A stretch of DNA of 50,880 nucleotides, taken from contig JABFRX010000133.1 in assembly GCA_013140995.1 (NCBI GenBank), positions 1 through 50,880 of the forward strand, read 5' to 3'. The notes beneath the pieces are model-generated. The model was not told where the DNA came from. It ran no database searches and saw nothing but the letters and a program-made list of their open reading frames with translations. The first letter of the stretch is position 1; each line of letters opens with the position of its first letter. Below, one piece after another: positions 25,881-33,398 of the stretch. The translations under genes and the position numbers were made by a program. The DNA comes from Alphaproteobacteria bacterium. Lineage in GTDB: Bacteria; Pseudomonadota; Alphaproteobacteria; Micropepsales; Micropepsaceae.

Positions 25881-26687
25881 ATGCATCCGCTCGATAAAGA
25901 CACCACGCTTGAACGCCTGAGCCCGGAACGCCTCGCTGGCCGCACGAGTACGCACTATTCGAACTTCAACGGCACGTTCGGCGGCTTCACGGCGGCGGTG
26001 CTTTTGCGTGCGGTGCTGGACGATCCGCGCCGCCAAGGCGTGCCGATTGCGCTGACCGTCAATTACAGCGCAGCGCTAAACGAAGGCACGTTCGAGGTCT
26101 CGGTGCGTGAGCGGCGCACGGGCAAGTCCACGCAGCATTGGTCGCTGGAACTCACGCAAGGTGACACAGTCGCCGCAACGGCGAGTGTTGTCTGCGGTCA
26201 ACGGCGCGCGGTGTGGTCGCATCATCCCGCCGAGCCGCCGCACATGCCGCCGCCGGAACAGGTTCCCGTGTTCGACGGTTTCAAACCCGGCGGGTGGACG
26301 AGCCAGTACGAGATGCGTTTCGCCAAGGGCGCGCCGGACTGGAACCCGCGTGCTGACGGGGAGATCCGCTCGGCGCATTCGCAGCTTTGGATGCGCGACG
26401 TGCCGGAGCGCCCGCTCGACTATCTCTCGCTCGCCAGCATGAGCGATGCGTTCGTGATTCGCGCGTTCATGGTCCGTGGAAAATTCGTGCCGGTCGGCAC
26501 GATCACCCTAACGACATTTTTCCACGGCAACGAAGAGGCGATGCAGGCGCAAGGGACGCACCCGCTGCTGTGCACGGCGGATGCGCATCTGTTCGCGGAC
26601 GGGTTCGCCGATCAGATCGCACATCTCTGGGGCAAAGACGGCCGCTTGCTCGCGACCAGCACACAGATCGTTTGGTACAAGGAATGA
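25881..26687 (+). CDS. Acyl-CoA thioesterase family protein (double hotdog)
   Basis: A 268-residue protein of the TesB-like/4HBT_3 thioesterase group. It has two hotdog halves: the first with HYSNFNGTFGGFTAAVLLRA and LTVNYSAALNEGTFEVSV, the second with LDYLSLASMSDAFVIRAF and VGTITLTTFFHG. The final strands read LLATSTQIVWY. Members hydrolyse acyl-CoA thioesters to free acid and CoA. The ATG at 25881 gives the normal N-terminus (MHPLDKDTTLERL) although its ribosome site is weak. It begins 37 bp after the sortase stop, so it may share that transcript, but I see no functional tie. Confidence 0.85.
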   Translation: MHPLDKDTTLERLSPERLAGRTSTHYSNFNGTFGGFTAAVLLRAVLDDPRRQGVPIALTVNYSAALNEGTFEVSVRERRTGKSTQHWSLELTQGDTVAATASVVCGQRRAVWSHHPAEPPHMPPPEQVPVFDGFKPGGWTSQYEMRFAKGAPDWNPRADGEIRSAHSQLWMRDVPERPLDYLSLASMSDAFVIRAFMVRGKFVPVGTITLTTFFHGNEEAMQAQGTHPLLCTADAHLFADGFADQIAHLWGKDGRLLATSTQIVWYKE

Positions 26688-26690
26688 GCC

Positions 26691-27203
26691 TCAACCTTCC
26701 GGCAACGGCAGCGACGCTTGGCCGAACGCGTAGCGCCAGCCCAAGGGCGTGCGGAGGTAGGTGTCGGAGAACCAGAGTTTCATCTGCAGTGACTTACCCT
26801 TCGCCGTTGCTTTGAGAACGAGTTTTGCCGTGACGACGGCTGTGTCGCCGTAAAGGCGCACGGTTTGTGTTCCCGCTTCTTCGTCTTGAAGCTCGTAGGT
26901 GTACTTCTTTGCGCGGGCGGATTTCAGCAGATCGCCCTTTGTGTGTGCCGTGCCGTTGCCGAGCACCAATATGAAGTCATCATGCAAGATGCGGTCCATT
27001 GTGGCCGCGTCGTTCTGCTTGACGGCAAGCTGATAGCGCGTGTCCAAGTCCGCGACGATTGTGATGTCGTCTGCCGTGGCGTGGGCTGGTTTTGGTTCCA
27101 GTATCACGACCGCCGCCCCCAGTGTTGCCGCAAGCACGACAAGACCGATTGCGGCAGCTTTGGCTTTCGCGGCAAGGCGCGCATATGCTCTATCCTCATT
27201 CAT
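26691..27203 (-). CDS. SnoaL-like/DUF4440 family exported protein
   Basis: A 170-residue protein with an N-terminal membrane/signal segment (about 14-35, AIGLVVLAATLGAAVVIL) and an NTF2-like domain. The domain reads LDTRYQLAVKQNDAATMDRI, HDDFILVLGNGTAHTKGDLL and LWFSDTYLRTPLGWRYAFGQ, typical of SnoaL/DUF4440 proteins, which bind small molecules or act as isomerase-like folds. The start at 27203 is set by AGGAG (27210-27214) and ends an otherwise open upstream frame that antisense-overlaps the flavoprotein gene. It is divergent from that gene and convergent with the thioesterase gene (3-bp spacing). Confidence 0.85.
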   Translation of the reverse strand: MNEDRAYARLAAKAKAAAIGLVVLAATLGAAVVILEPKPAHATADDITIVADLDTRYQLAVKQNDAATMDRILHDDFILVLGNGTAHTKGDLLKSARAKKYTYELQDEEAGTQTVRLYGDTAVVTAKLVLKATAKGKSLQMKLWFSDTYLRTPLGWRYAFGQASLPLPEG

Positions 27204-27288
27204 CAGTGTCTCCTTGGCTTGGCGACCAACGTGGCAGAGCCCGCCGCAGCCGGGCTTGGGAATTATTGCTGTCTTTGAAAGGTAATTC

Positions 27289-28500
27289 GTGCGCGTTGCT
27301 GTGATCGGGGCCGGCCCCGCTGGGCTTATGGCGGCAGAGGTGCTGAGCGCCGCCGGGCGCGCGGTTACGGTGTACGACCGCATGCCATCCGTTGCGCGGA
27401 AGTTGTTGATCGCGGGGCGGGGTGGGTTGAACCTCACGCATTCGGAGCCGTTCGAGCGGTTTGTTTCGCGCTTTGGCGCGGCGGGGCCACAATTGCGGCC
27501 GATCCTGGAGGCGTTTCCGCCGGACGCGCTCGTCAAATGGGCGGAGAGTCTTGGGCAGCCCACGTTTGTCGGCAGCAGCGGGCGTGTGTTTCCGAAGGCG
27601 ATGAAGGCTTCGCCGCTGGTGCGCGCTTGGCTCGCGCGGTTGTCGGCGCAAGGCGTCGTGATCAAGACGCGGCACGAGTGGCAAGGCTGGGACGAACGCG
27701 ACAATCTCGTGTTCGCGCACAACGGCAAGACGGCGCAAGTCACGGCCGACGTTACAATCCTCGCACTTGGCGGTGCCAGCTGGCCGCGGTTAGGCTCGAC
27801 CGGCACTTGGGTGGACATCCTGCGCGCGCGCGGCGTCGCGGTCACGCCGCTCAGGCCCGCGAATTGCGGCTTCACCGTGGCGTGGAGCGAGACGTTTCGC
27901 GACCGCTTCGAAGGAACGCCGCTCAAGAATATCGCGCTGTCGTTCCACGGGGAAACCGTGCGGGGCGAAGCGCTGATCACGCGCGCGGGGATCGAAGGTG
28001 GCGCGGTCTATGCGCTGTCGTCGGCGCTGCGCAGCGCGCTCGATCACACGGGGCATGCGACGTTGATGGTCGATTTGCGTCCGGACTTGAGCCATGCCGA
28101 TTTGCTAGCGAAGCTTGCGCGGCCGCGCGGGAGCGAAACCGTAGCGAACTTCCTGCGCAAGACGCTCGCGCTCGCACCCGTCGCCGTCAATCTTCTCCGC
28201 GAGGCGCACGACAAGGACCTGCACCTCGATCCCCCGACGCTCGCGCGCCACATCAAAGGCGCGCCGATCGTCCTCACCGGCACGGCCCCCATCGACCGCG
28301 CCATCTCAACCGCCGGCGGCGTCGCGCTCGACGCGGTGGACATGAATTTGATGCTGAAGGCGATGCCGAACGTTTACGCGGTTGGCGAGATGCTCGACTG
28401 GGAGGCGCCGACGGGCGGGTATTTGCTCCAGGCGACGTTTGCAACTGCGGTGGCGGCGGCGCGGGCTCTGTTGTCCGCAGCTAATCATTCAGCTCTTTGA
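27289..28500 (+). CDS. BaiN/HI0933-like FAD-dependent oxidoreductase
   Basis: A 403-residue flavoprotein starting at GTG 27289 with GAAAGG just upstream. It has an N-terminal Rossmann FAD site (VIGAGPAGLMAAEVLSAAG, from residue 5), then KLLIAGRGGLNLTHSE, a signature of the HI0933/BaiN family. The second nucleotide motif is TILALGGASWPRLGSTGTW, and the C-terminal FAD-closing motif is YAVGEMLDWEAPTGGYLLQA. The family includes putative NAD(P)/FAD reductases of unknown substrate; a TIGR subfamily (PP4765-like) fits best. The next gene begins about 53 bp after its stop. Confidence 0.92.
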   Translation: MRVAVIGAGPAGLMAAEVLSAAGRAVTVYDRMPSVARKLLIAGRGGLNLTHSEPFERFVSRFGAAGPQLRPILEAFPPDALVKWAESLGQPTFVGSSGRVFPKAMKASPLVRAWLARLSAQGVVIKTRHEWQGWDERDNLVFAHNGKTAQVTADVTILALGGASWPRLGSTGTWVDILRARGVAVTPLRPANCGFTVAWSETFRDRFEGTPLKNIALSFHGETVRGEALITRAGIEGGAVYALSSALRSALDHTGHATLMVDLRPDLSHADLLAKLARPRGSETVANFLRKTLALAPVAVNLLREAHDKDLHLDPPTLARHIKGAPIVLTGTAPIDRAISTAGGVALDAVDMNLMLKAMPNVYAVGEMLDWEAPTGGYLLQATFATAVAAARALLSAANHSAL

Positions 28501-28553
28501 GGATAAGGGAGCAAGTGTGCGCTACCGTGGACGGAGACGTTGAAAAGGGCAAC

Positions 28554-29894
28554 ATGCACATGAACTACAGCAAGATGCTGTCCTGTGGTCACCAGGGAGT
28601 GCCGTTCGGCTACCCCTTATGCACGCATGTTCGCGTTGCGCGAGAAGGATATCTCAGTTGCGTCCGTTGGTACACGGGTCGGGGATTGGACTCGGAGCGG
28701 CTTTGCGGGGACTGTGCGGCAGCTCGCCGACGGGGGGAAGCTGTCGATGTAGCGCTCGTTTGTGAGGCGTGCTTCGCGATTGCGACCGAGGACATATCGG
28801 AAGTAACGAGCGTAGGTGGTCAGCCAGAAATTCGAACGCGCGATGAGGCTATCAGCAAGACCATCGTGCGCACACTCTTTCCGGAGTCGATGGGGCCGGT
28901 CTTGGATGTTGCACCGATCAACGAGTTGTTTGGTGCGAAGTGGCTAGTGCTAGCGAGCAACGGCGCGCTCGTTCGCTTTGACTCCGACAGTGGTGTGTGC
29001 GAGCAGCTCGTTACGCTCACGCTTCAGGCAGCGGCTCCGGCTGAGCCTTGGTGGAGTAGGGTGAACGCACGCCTCCACGTCTCGGGGCGGGGCGAGTTCG
29101 CGGCGGTCGTCAACGACTACGGCTGCGACGGGACGATCGTCGATTTGCGGACCGGCGCGATTACCATTTCGCTGGAGGGCGGCAACTACAAGTCGAACAC
29201 GGTGCCGTACGCTTTTGCGTTTGTGGACGCGAACGGCAGGACCCTCGCTATCCATCGTACGAAATGGAATCGGCTCGATGTCAGCGACGCGGCGACGGGG
29301 GCGCTTTTGACGACTCGCGAGAGCCCCTCAGCGTTGCCGGGCGGTCCGGATCCTGGTCGCTATCGTGACTATTTTCATGGCGCACTTGTTGTGAGTCCGC
29401 ATGGACGGAGGATTCTCGATGACGGTTGGATTTGGCATCCCGTCGGCGTTCCTACCACGTGGAGCGTTGAGCGCTGGATCGCGGGCAATGTCTGGGAGTC
29501 GGAGGATGGCGAAAGCAGACGGCGGCTCGCATGGCGAAGCTACTATTGGAATCGGGGCGGATGTTGGCTGGACGACGCGCGCGTGGCGATCACCGGGATC
29601 GGCGACGATGATGAGGCGATGCTAGATGGCGCGCTGATATTTGATGTTACGGCGCCCGTTAAGGCAGGGCAGTGTCCAGAACCGACCATGACGATACCAG
29701 GGCCAGCAGGGACACTGTTCAGCGATGGTGTTTCGCTTTTTTCGGCGGACGCAAAGGGCCTTTCACGATGGAGCCTGAGCGGTGGAGCGCTGACTGGGCG
29801 CATCGCCGGGTTTCGTCCCGGGTATTACCACCGGGGTGCGTGTGAACTTGTTCAACGCGACGGGAGCGCTCTCATTCGTTGGCGAATCGGGTAG
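28554..29894 (+). CDS. Unrecognised protein: Cys/His cluster fused to beta-propeller-like repeats
   Basis: A 446-residue protein I cannot place in a family. I start at ATG 28554; ATG 28560 is equally possible and an upstream TTG is unlikely. The first 75 residues hold a dense metal-ligand set: Cys11/His13, Cys23/His25, Cys36, Cys51/Cys54 and Cys70/Cys73, enough for two zinc ions. After a linker, residues from about 110 onward show repeated beta-strand units (KWLVLASNGALVRFDSDSG, FAAVVNDYGCDGTIVDLRTG, GRTLAIHRTKWNRLDVSDAA, GALIFDVTAP, GVSLFSADAKGLSRW) that look like a propeller. No signal peptide is present, so it is probably cytosolic. It abuts the convergent secreted-protein gene with no gap. 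Confidence 0.75.
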   Translation: MHMNYSKMLSCGHQGVPFGYPLCTHVRVAREGYLSCVRWYTGRGLDSERLCGDCAAARRRGEAVDVALVCEACFAIATEDISEVTSVGGQPEIRTRDEAISKTIVRTLFPESMGPVLDVAPINELFGAKWLVLASNGALVRFDSDSGVCEQLVTLTLQAAAPAEPWWSRVNARLHVSGRGEFAAVVNDYGCDGTIVDLRTGAITISLEGGNYKSNTVPYAFAFVDANGRTLAIHRTKWNRLDVSDAATGALLTTRESPSALPGGPDPGRYRDYFHGALVVSPHGRRILDDGWIWHPVGVPTTWSVERWIAGNVWESEDGESRRRLAWRSYYWNRGGCWLDDARVAITGIGDDDEAMLDGALIFDVTAPVKAGQCPEPTMTIPGPAGTLFSDGVSLFSADAKGLSRWSLSGGALTGRIAGFRPGYYHRGACELVQRDGSALIRWRIG

Positions 29895-30542
29895 TCAGCG
29901 CATTGGCGCCATTGTGCTGTTGGCACCCCACTTGGTTGCGTCATTGCCGTCGCGGCACAAGTACGATGCCCCGCGCGTGCGGCAGTAGGCAACGCGGCCG
30001 GTTTCGAGGTCGAGGATGAGGTCGTCGCCGGCTTTGATCATCAGGTAGAACGTCTTCTCGTCCTTGTTGATGTAGGCGGGGCCCTTGTGCCAGTGGATCG
30101 AGGAGACGCTGTGCGCGAAGGCTTCGATCTCGTCGGCGGTGAAGATGTCGGCGAGCGTGTAGGCCTTCGTCACCTTGCCGTCGGGCGCGTAGACCGCGAC
30201 AGCGGTGCCGTAGCCCGTGTTGTGCCAGTTATCGAGCGTGACGAGGCGGCCGTCGTTCGAGACGAAGAACTCGACCGGTGCAACAGGATTGAGAAGGGTC
30301 GCGCGCGCTGTGGGGCGGTAGTTGCCGTCACCGTCGCGGCGGAAGAATTCGGTAGTCGCATACGCACCTTTCTTCGCACCGGCGAAGCCCATTGTGTCGC
30401 CCCAACTCGTGCCCGGCGTGACGCGCACGAAATGGTCGCGTGACGTGCTGAACACTTCGCGCACTTGGGGCGCGGGCCAATCGTCGGCGTGCGCGGTGTT
30501 CAGCGTGGCCAGGAAGATTGCGAGCGGAACGAGGATGCGCAT
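29895..30542 (-). CDS. Secreted hypothetical protein
   Basis: A 215-residue exported protein. The ATG at 30542 has GAGG upstream; the frame stays open further but without coding character. The signal peptide is MRILVPLAIFLATLNTAHAD, with cleavage likely at AHA-D. The mature chain carries beta-strand units such as FFRRDGDGNYRP, VEFFVSNDGRLVTLDNW and AVAVYAPDGKVTKAYTL, and a C-terminal pair of Cys residues (YCRTRGASYLCRDG). It resembles small propeller or periplasmic strand-rich proteins. I do not recognise a function. The stop abuts that of the convergent zinc-site protein. Confidence 0.75.
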   Translation of the reverse strand: MRILVPLAIFLATLNTAHADDWPAPQVREVFSTSRDHFVRVTPGTSWGDTMGFAGAKKGAYATTEFFRRDGDGNYRPTARATLLNPVAPVEFFVSNDGRLVTLDNWHNTGYGTAVAVYAPDGKVTKAYTLADIFTADEIEAFAHSVSSIHWHKGPAYINKDEKTFYLMIKAGDDLILDLETGRVAYCRTRGASYLCRDGNDATKWGANSTMAPMR

Positions 30543-30939
30543 CTGGGCCTCAAAAGGTTGGCGGCTGCGACACTTGTGATGTGAGAATTTGTCGCCCGCG
30601 TGGCTGCGCAGGATTGCTGGGAGTTTCTTGCCTTTTTCATCAACGTTCGCTAATTGTTCCAACAACGCACAGCTCCGGAAATTCGGCCAAAGCGAAGCGG
30701 ACGAAACGATGCCTGAACGGACCCAACACCTAACGCACGGCGAACGGATATCTAACGGATTCCTAACGGATAAATCCGCGGATCTCTGCGGTTCTAACGC
30801 ATATAACGGATTCGATTTTGCGCACTTCGCTCCAAAAGCTCTGGATTGCGGCAGAAATCCGGGAGTTTTGGACCGAAATGACCTGGTCCGAACGGGTGGC
30901 GAGGCGCACCATCTGCCGGCCGCCCGGAGTACGCGCCTC
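30543..30939. other. Intergenic region upstream of recQ
   Basis: A 397-bp spacer between divergent genes. The frame of recQ is open across most of it, but that translation has no coding character and a family-typical start lies at 30940. The notable content is the phased repeat array at 30732-30775 and two further AACGSAT copies at 30796 and 30805 (listed separately). I see no RNA gene or terminator. Confidence 0.5.
30732..30775. repeat. Four tandem 11-bp repeats upstream of recQ
   Basis: Four units with exact 11-bp spacing begin at 30732, 30743, 30754 and 30765. The conserved heptamer is AACGGAT (AACGCAC in the first). Two more copies, AACGCAT at 30796 and AACGGAT at 30805, lie downstream. 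Because the spacing is one helical turn and not a multiple of three, this looks like a protein-binding array, not a coding repeat. Confidence 0.7.
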
Positions 30940-32790
30940 ATGAGTCTTGCCGCCGCAGTCCTTGAGCCAAAGCGGCAGGTTCTGAAGGACGTTTTCGGCT
31001 ACGACGGTTTCCGCCCCGGGCAGGAGCGCGTGATCGACGCGCTGCTCAAGGGCCGCAACGTGCTGGCCGTGATGCCGACGGGGTCGGGCAAGTCGCTGTG
31101 CTTTCAGGTGCCGGCCCTGGTGATGGGCGGACTGACTGTCGTGGTCTCGCCGCTCGTCGCGCTGATGCAGGATCAGGTGCAAGCGCTGAAGTTCGCGGGC
31201 GTCGCGGCGGATGCGATCAACTCGTCGCTGTCGCGGGAGGACAACATAGAGGCGTGGCGGCGCGCGGCGTCGGGCGAAACGCGGCTGCTCTATATGGCGC
31301 CGGAACGTTTGATGACGGAGCGCATGCTGGCGGCGCTCGCCAAGCTCGATGTGCGGCTGATCGCGATCGACGAGGCGCATTGCATCTCGCAGTGGGGCCC
31401 AGCGTTCCGGCCGGAGTATCAGGCGCTGACGCAACTCGGCGACACGTTTCCGGACGTGCCGATTGCGGCGCTGACCGCGACAGCGGATGAACTCACCCGC
31501 GCCGACATCGCGCGGCAGTTGTTCGGCGGCAACGCCGAAACTTTCGTGCTTGGCTTCGACCGCCCGAACATCTCGCTCACCGTCGAACCGAAGCGGGAGT
31601 GGAAGCGTCAGATGCTGTCGTACGTCGAAGCGCGGCGGGGACAGAGTGGCATCGTCTATTGCCTCTCGCGCAAGCGCACGGAAGAAGCCGCCGCGTTGTT
31701 GACGGAGAACGGCATCAAATCGCTCGCTTATCACGCGGGTATGGACAAGGACACGCGGGAGGCGAACCAGAACGCGTTCATGACCGAGAGCGGGCTCGTG
31801 ATGGCGGCGACCATCGCGTTCGGGATGGGGATCGACAAGCCCGATGTGCGCTTCGTCGTTCACGCCGATCTTCCCGGCAGCGTGGAAGCCTACTACCAAG
31901 AGTTCGGGCGAGCTGGCCGCGACGGAGCGAAAGCCGAAGCGCATATGCTGTTCGGGCTTTCCGACATCCGCATGCGGCGCATGTTCATCGAGCAGGAAGA
32001 CGCGGGCGAAGGCCGAAAGCGCCGCGAGCATCAGCGGCTTGGCGCGCTGGTCGGCTATTGCGAAGCGTCTACGTGCCGGCGGCAGATTTTGCTTGGTTAC
32101 TTCGGGGAGAAAGCGGCGCCCTGCGGAAACTGCGACGCGTGCTTAGCACCGGGTGAGCTTGTCGATGCGACGGCGGACGCGAAGCAGATCATTGATACGA
32201 TCCGCGCGACCGGTTCGCGCTTCGGCGCGGTGCATATCGTCGATGTACTGATGGGGGCTTCGAACGAGCGGGTGCTGCGGCTGGGGCACGACAAGCTTGC
32301 GCTGTATGGCGCGGGCAAGGCACGCAAGCGCGAAGAGTGGCAGCAGCTAATCCGGCAGATGGTAGCTGCGAATTTCGTGACGCTCGACATTGCGGGCTAT
32401 GGGGGCTTGCAGGTCAGCGATCAGGGCCGCGCGTTGTTGCGTGGCGAGGGGACGTTCCAGCACCGGTCGACCGTGCATCCACGGCGGTCCGAACGGAAGA
32501 CGAAGGCGGCAGCTGCGGCCACCGTATTGACGGACGCAGAAACGACATTGCTCGACGCGTTGAAGCAGGTGCGGCTCAGGCTCGCGAAGGCGCGCCGGGT
32601 TGCGGCCTATGTGATCTTCTCCGACCGGTCGCTGATCGACATGGCGGCGCGCAAGCCGCAGACCCCTGACGAATTTGCCGAGGTGCACGGCGTGGGTGCC
32701 GCGAAATTGCGGGAGTTTGCGGGCATGTTCATGGCCGCGATCCGGCGGCACCAGGCGGAGACGTCTGCTACCATGAGCGGTGACTCATGA
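30940..32790 (+). CDS. recQ: ATP-dependent DNA helicase RecQ
   Basis: A 616-residue 3'-5' DNA helicase for recombination and fork repair. Walker A is PTGSGKS at about 46-52, the DEAH box is at about 144, and motif VI lies in the helicase C domain (YYQEFGRAGRDG). The zinc-binding RecQ C-terminal region has CEASTCRRQ and CGNCDAC (about 378-400), followed by a winged helix and an HRDC domain (about 535-610). The ATG at 30940 gives the usual N-terminus. Its stop overlaps the hpnM start as ATGA. Confidence 0.95.
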   Translation: MSLAAAVLEPKRQVLKDVFGYDGFRPGQERVIDALLKGRNVLAVMPTGSGKSLCFQVPALVMGGLTVVVSPLVALMQDQVQALKFAGVAADAINSSLSREDNIEAWRRAASGETRLLYMAPERLMTERMLAALAKLDVRLIAIDEAHCISQWGPAFRPEYQALTQLGDTFPDVPIAALTATADELTRADIARQLFGGNAETFVLGFDRPNISLTVEPKREWKRQMLSYVEARRGQSGIVYCLSRKRTEEAAALLTENGIKSLAYHAGMDKDTREANQNAFMTESGLVMAATIAFGMGIDKPDVRFVVHADLPGSVEAYYQEFGRAGRDGAKAEAHMLFGLSDIRMRRMFIEQEDAGEGRKRREHQRLGALVGYCEASTCRRQILLGYFGEKAAPCGNCDACLAPGELVDATADAKQIIDTIRATGSRFGAVHIVDVLMGASNERVLRLGHDKLALYGAGKARKREEWQQLIRQMVAANFVTLDIAGYGGLQVSDQGRALLRGEGTFQHRSTVHPRRSERKTKAAAAATVLTDAETTLLDALKQVRLRLAKARRVAAYVIFSDRSLIDMAARKPQTPDEFAEVHGVGAAKLREFAGMFMAAIRRHQAETSATMSGDS

Positions 32791-33398
32791 AGGGGATCGC
32801 GGTGAAAGCGTTTGGTGCATTGGTTTTGAGTTTGGTGCTGGCGGCTTCGGTTGCTGCGGCCGATGATCCGGCCGTGGCCCGCATCGCCAGGTTCCATGAT
32901 GCGCTTTTGGCGGTTATGAAAGATGGTCCCAAGCTCGGTGTCGAGGGGCGGTACAGGAAGCTCGAAGCGGACGTCGATACGCTGTTCGATCTGGCCTCGA
33001 TGACCAAGTTCACGGTAGGACCTGCATGGGCCAAGATGACGGCGGAAGAGCAGAAGGCGTTGGTCGCTGCGTTCCGGCGCATGACGATTGCGAGCTACGC
33101 GCGCAACTTCAACGCGTTCAAAGGCCAAAGATTTGTGACCGATCCGAAGGCGGAGGACCGTGCGCCGGACCGGCTGGTGAAAGCCCAAGTGGTCCCAGAG
33201 GGCGAGAAGCCCGTGAACCTCGTCTATCGGATGCGCGAAAGCGGCGGGACTTGGCGCGTGATCGACGTGATCTTCGAGTTCGTGAGCCAACTCGCGACGC
33301 GACGCTCGGATTTCGCATCGACCGTGGCGTCCGGGGGTGCGCCCGCACTGGTCGAAAAACTCGACGAGATCAGCGACAAACTTATGAAGGGGACCTAG
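32787..33398 (+). CDS. hpnM: Hopanoid-associated MlaC/Ttg2-type protein HpnM
   Basis: A 203-residue periplasmic lipid-binding protein. The signal peptide is at about 1-25 (GALVLSLVLAASVAAADD). The MlaC fold follows: RYRKLEADVDTLFDLASMTK, then AEEQKALVAAFRRMTIASYA, and the closing GGTWRVIDVIFEFVSQLATR and RSDFAS signature. MlaC-like proteins ferry phospholipids. HpnM is named from hopanoid clusters, and the presence of hpnN on the opposite strand supports that name. The start overlaps recQ by 4 nt, an odd host for a lipid-transport gene. The 3' end overlaps hpnN by 17 bp. Confidence 0.85.
   Translation: MKGIAVKAFGALVLSLVLAASVAAADDPAVARIARFHDALLAVMKDGPKLGVEGRYRKLEADVDTLFDLASMTKFTVGPAWAKMTAEEQKALVAAFRRMTIASYARNFNAFKGQRFVTDPKAEDRAPDRLVKAQVVPEGEKPVNLVYRMRESGGTWRVIDVIFEFVSQLATRRSDFASTVASGGAPALVEKLDEISDKLMKGT

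Noticed and set aside
30589-30939. N-terminal extension of RecQ
   Set aside because: The frame is open, but the translation has no family similarity and includes the 11-bp repeat array; the ATG at 30940 gives the normal RecQ N-terminus.
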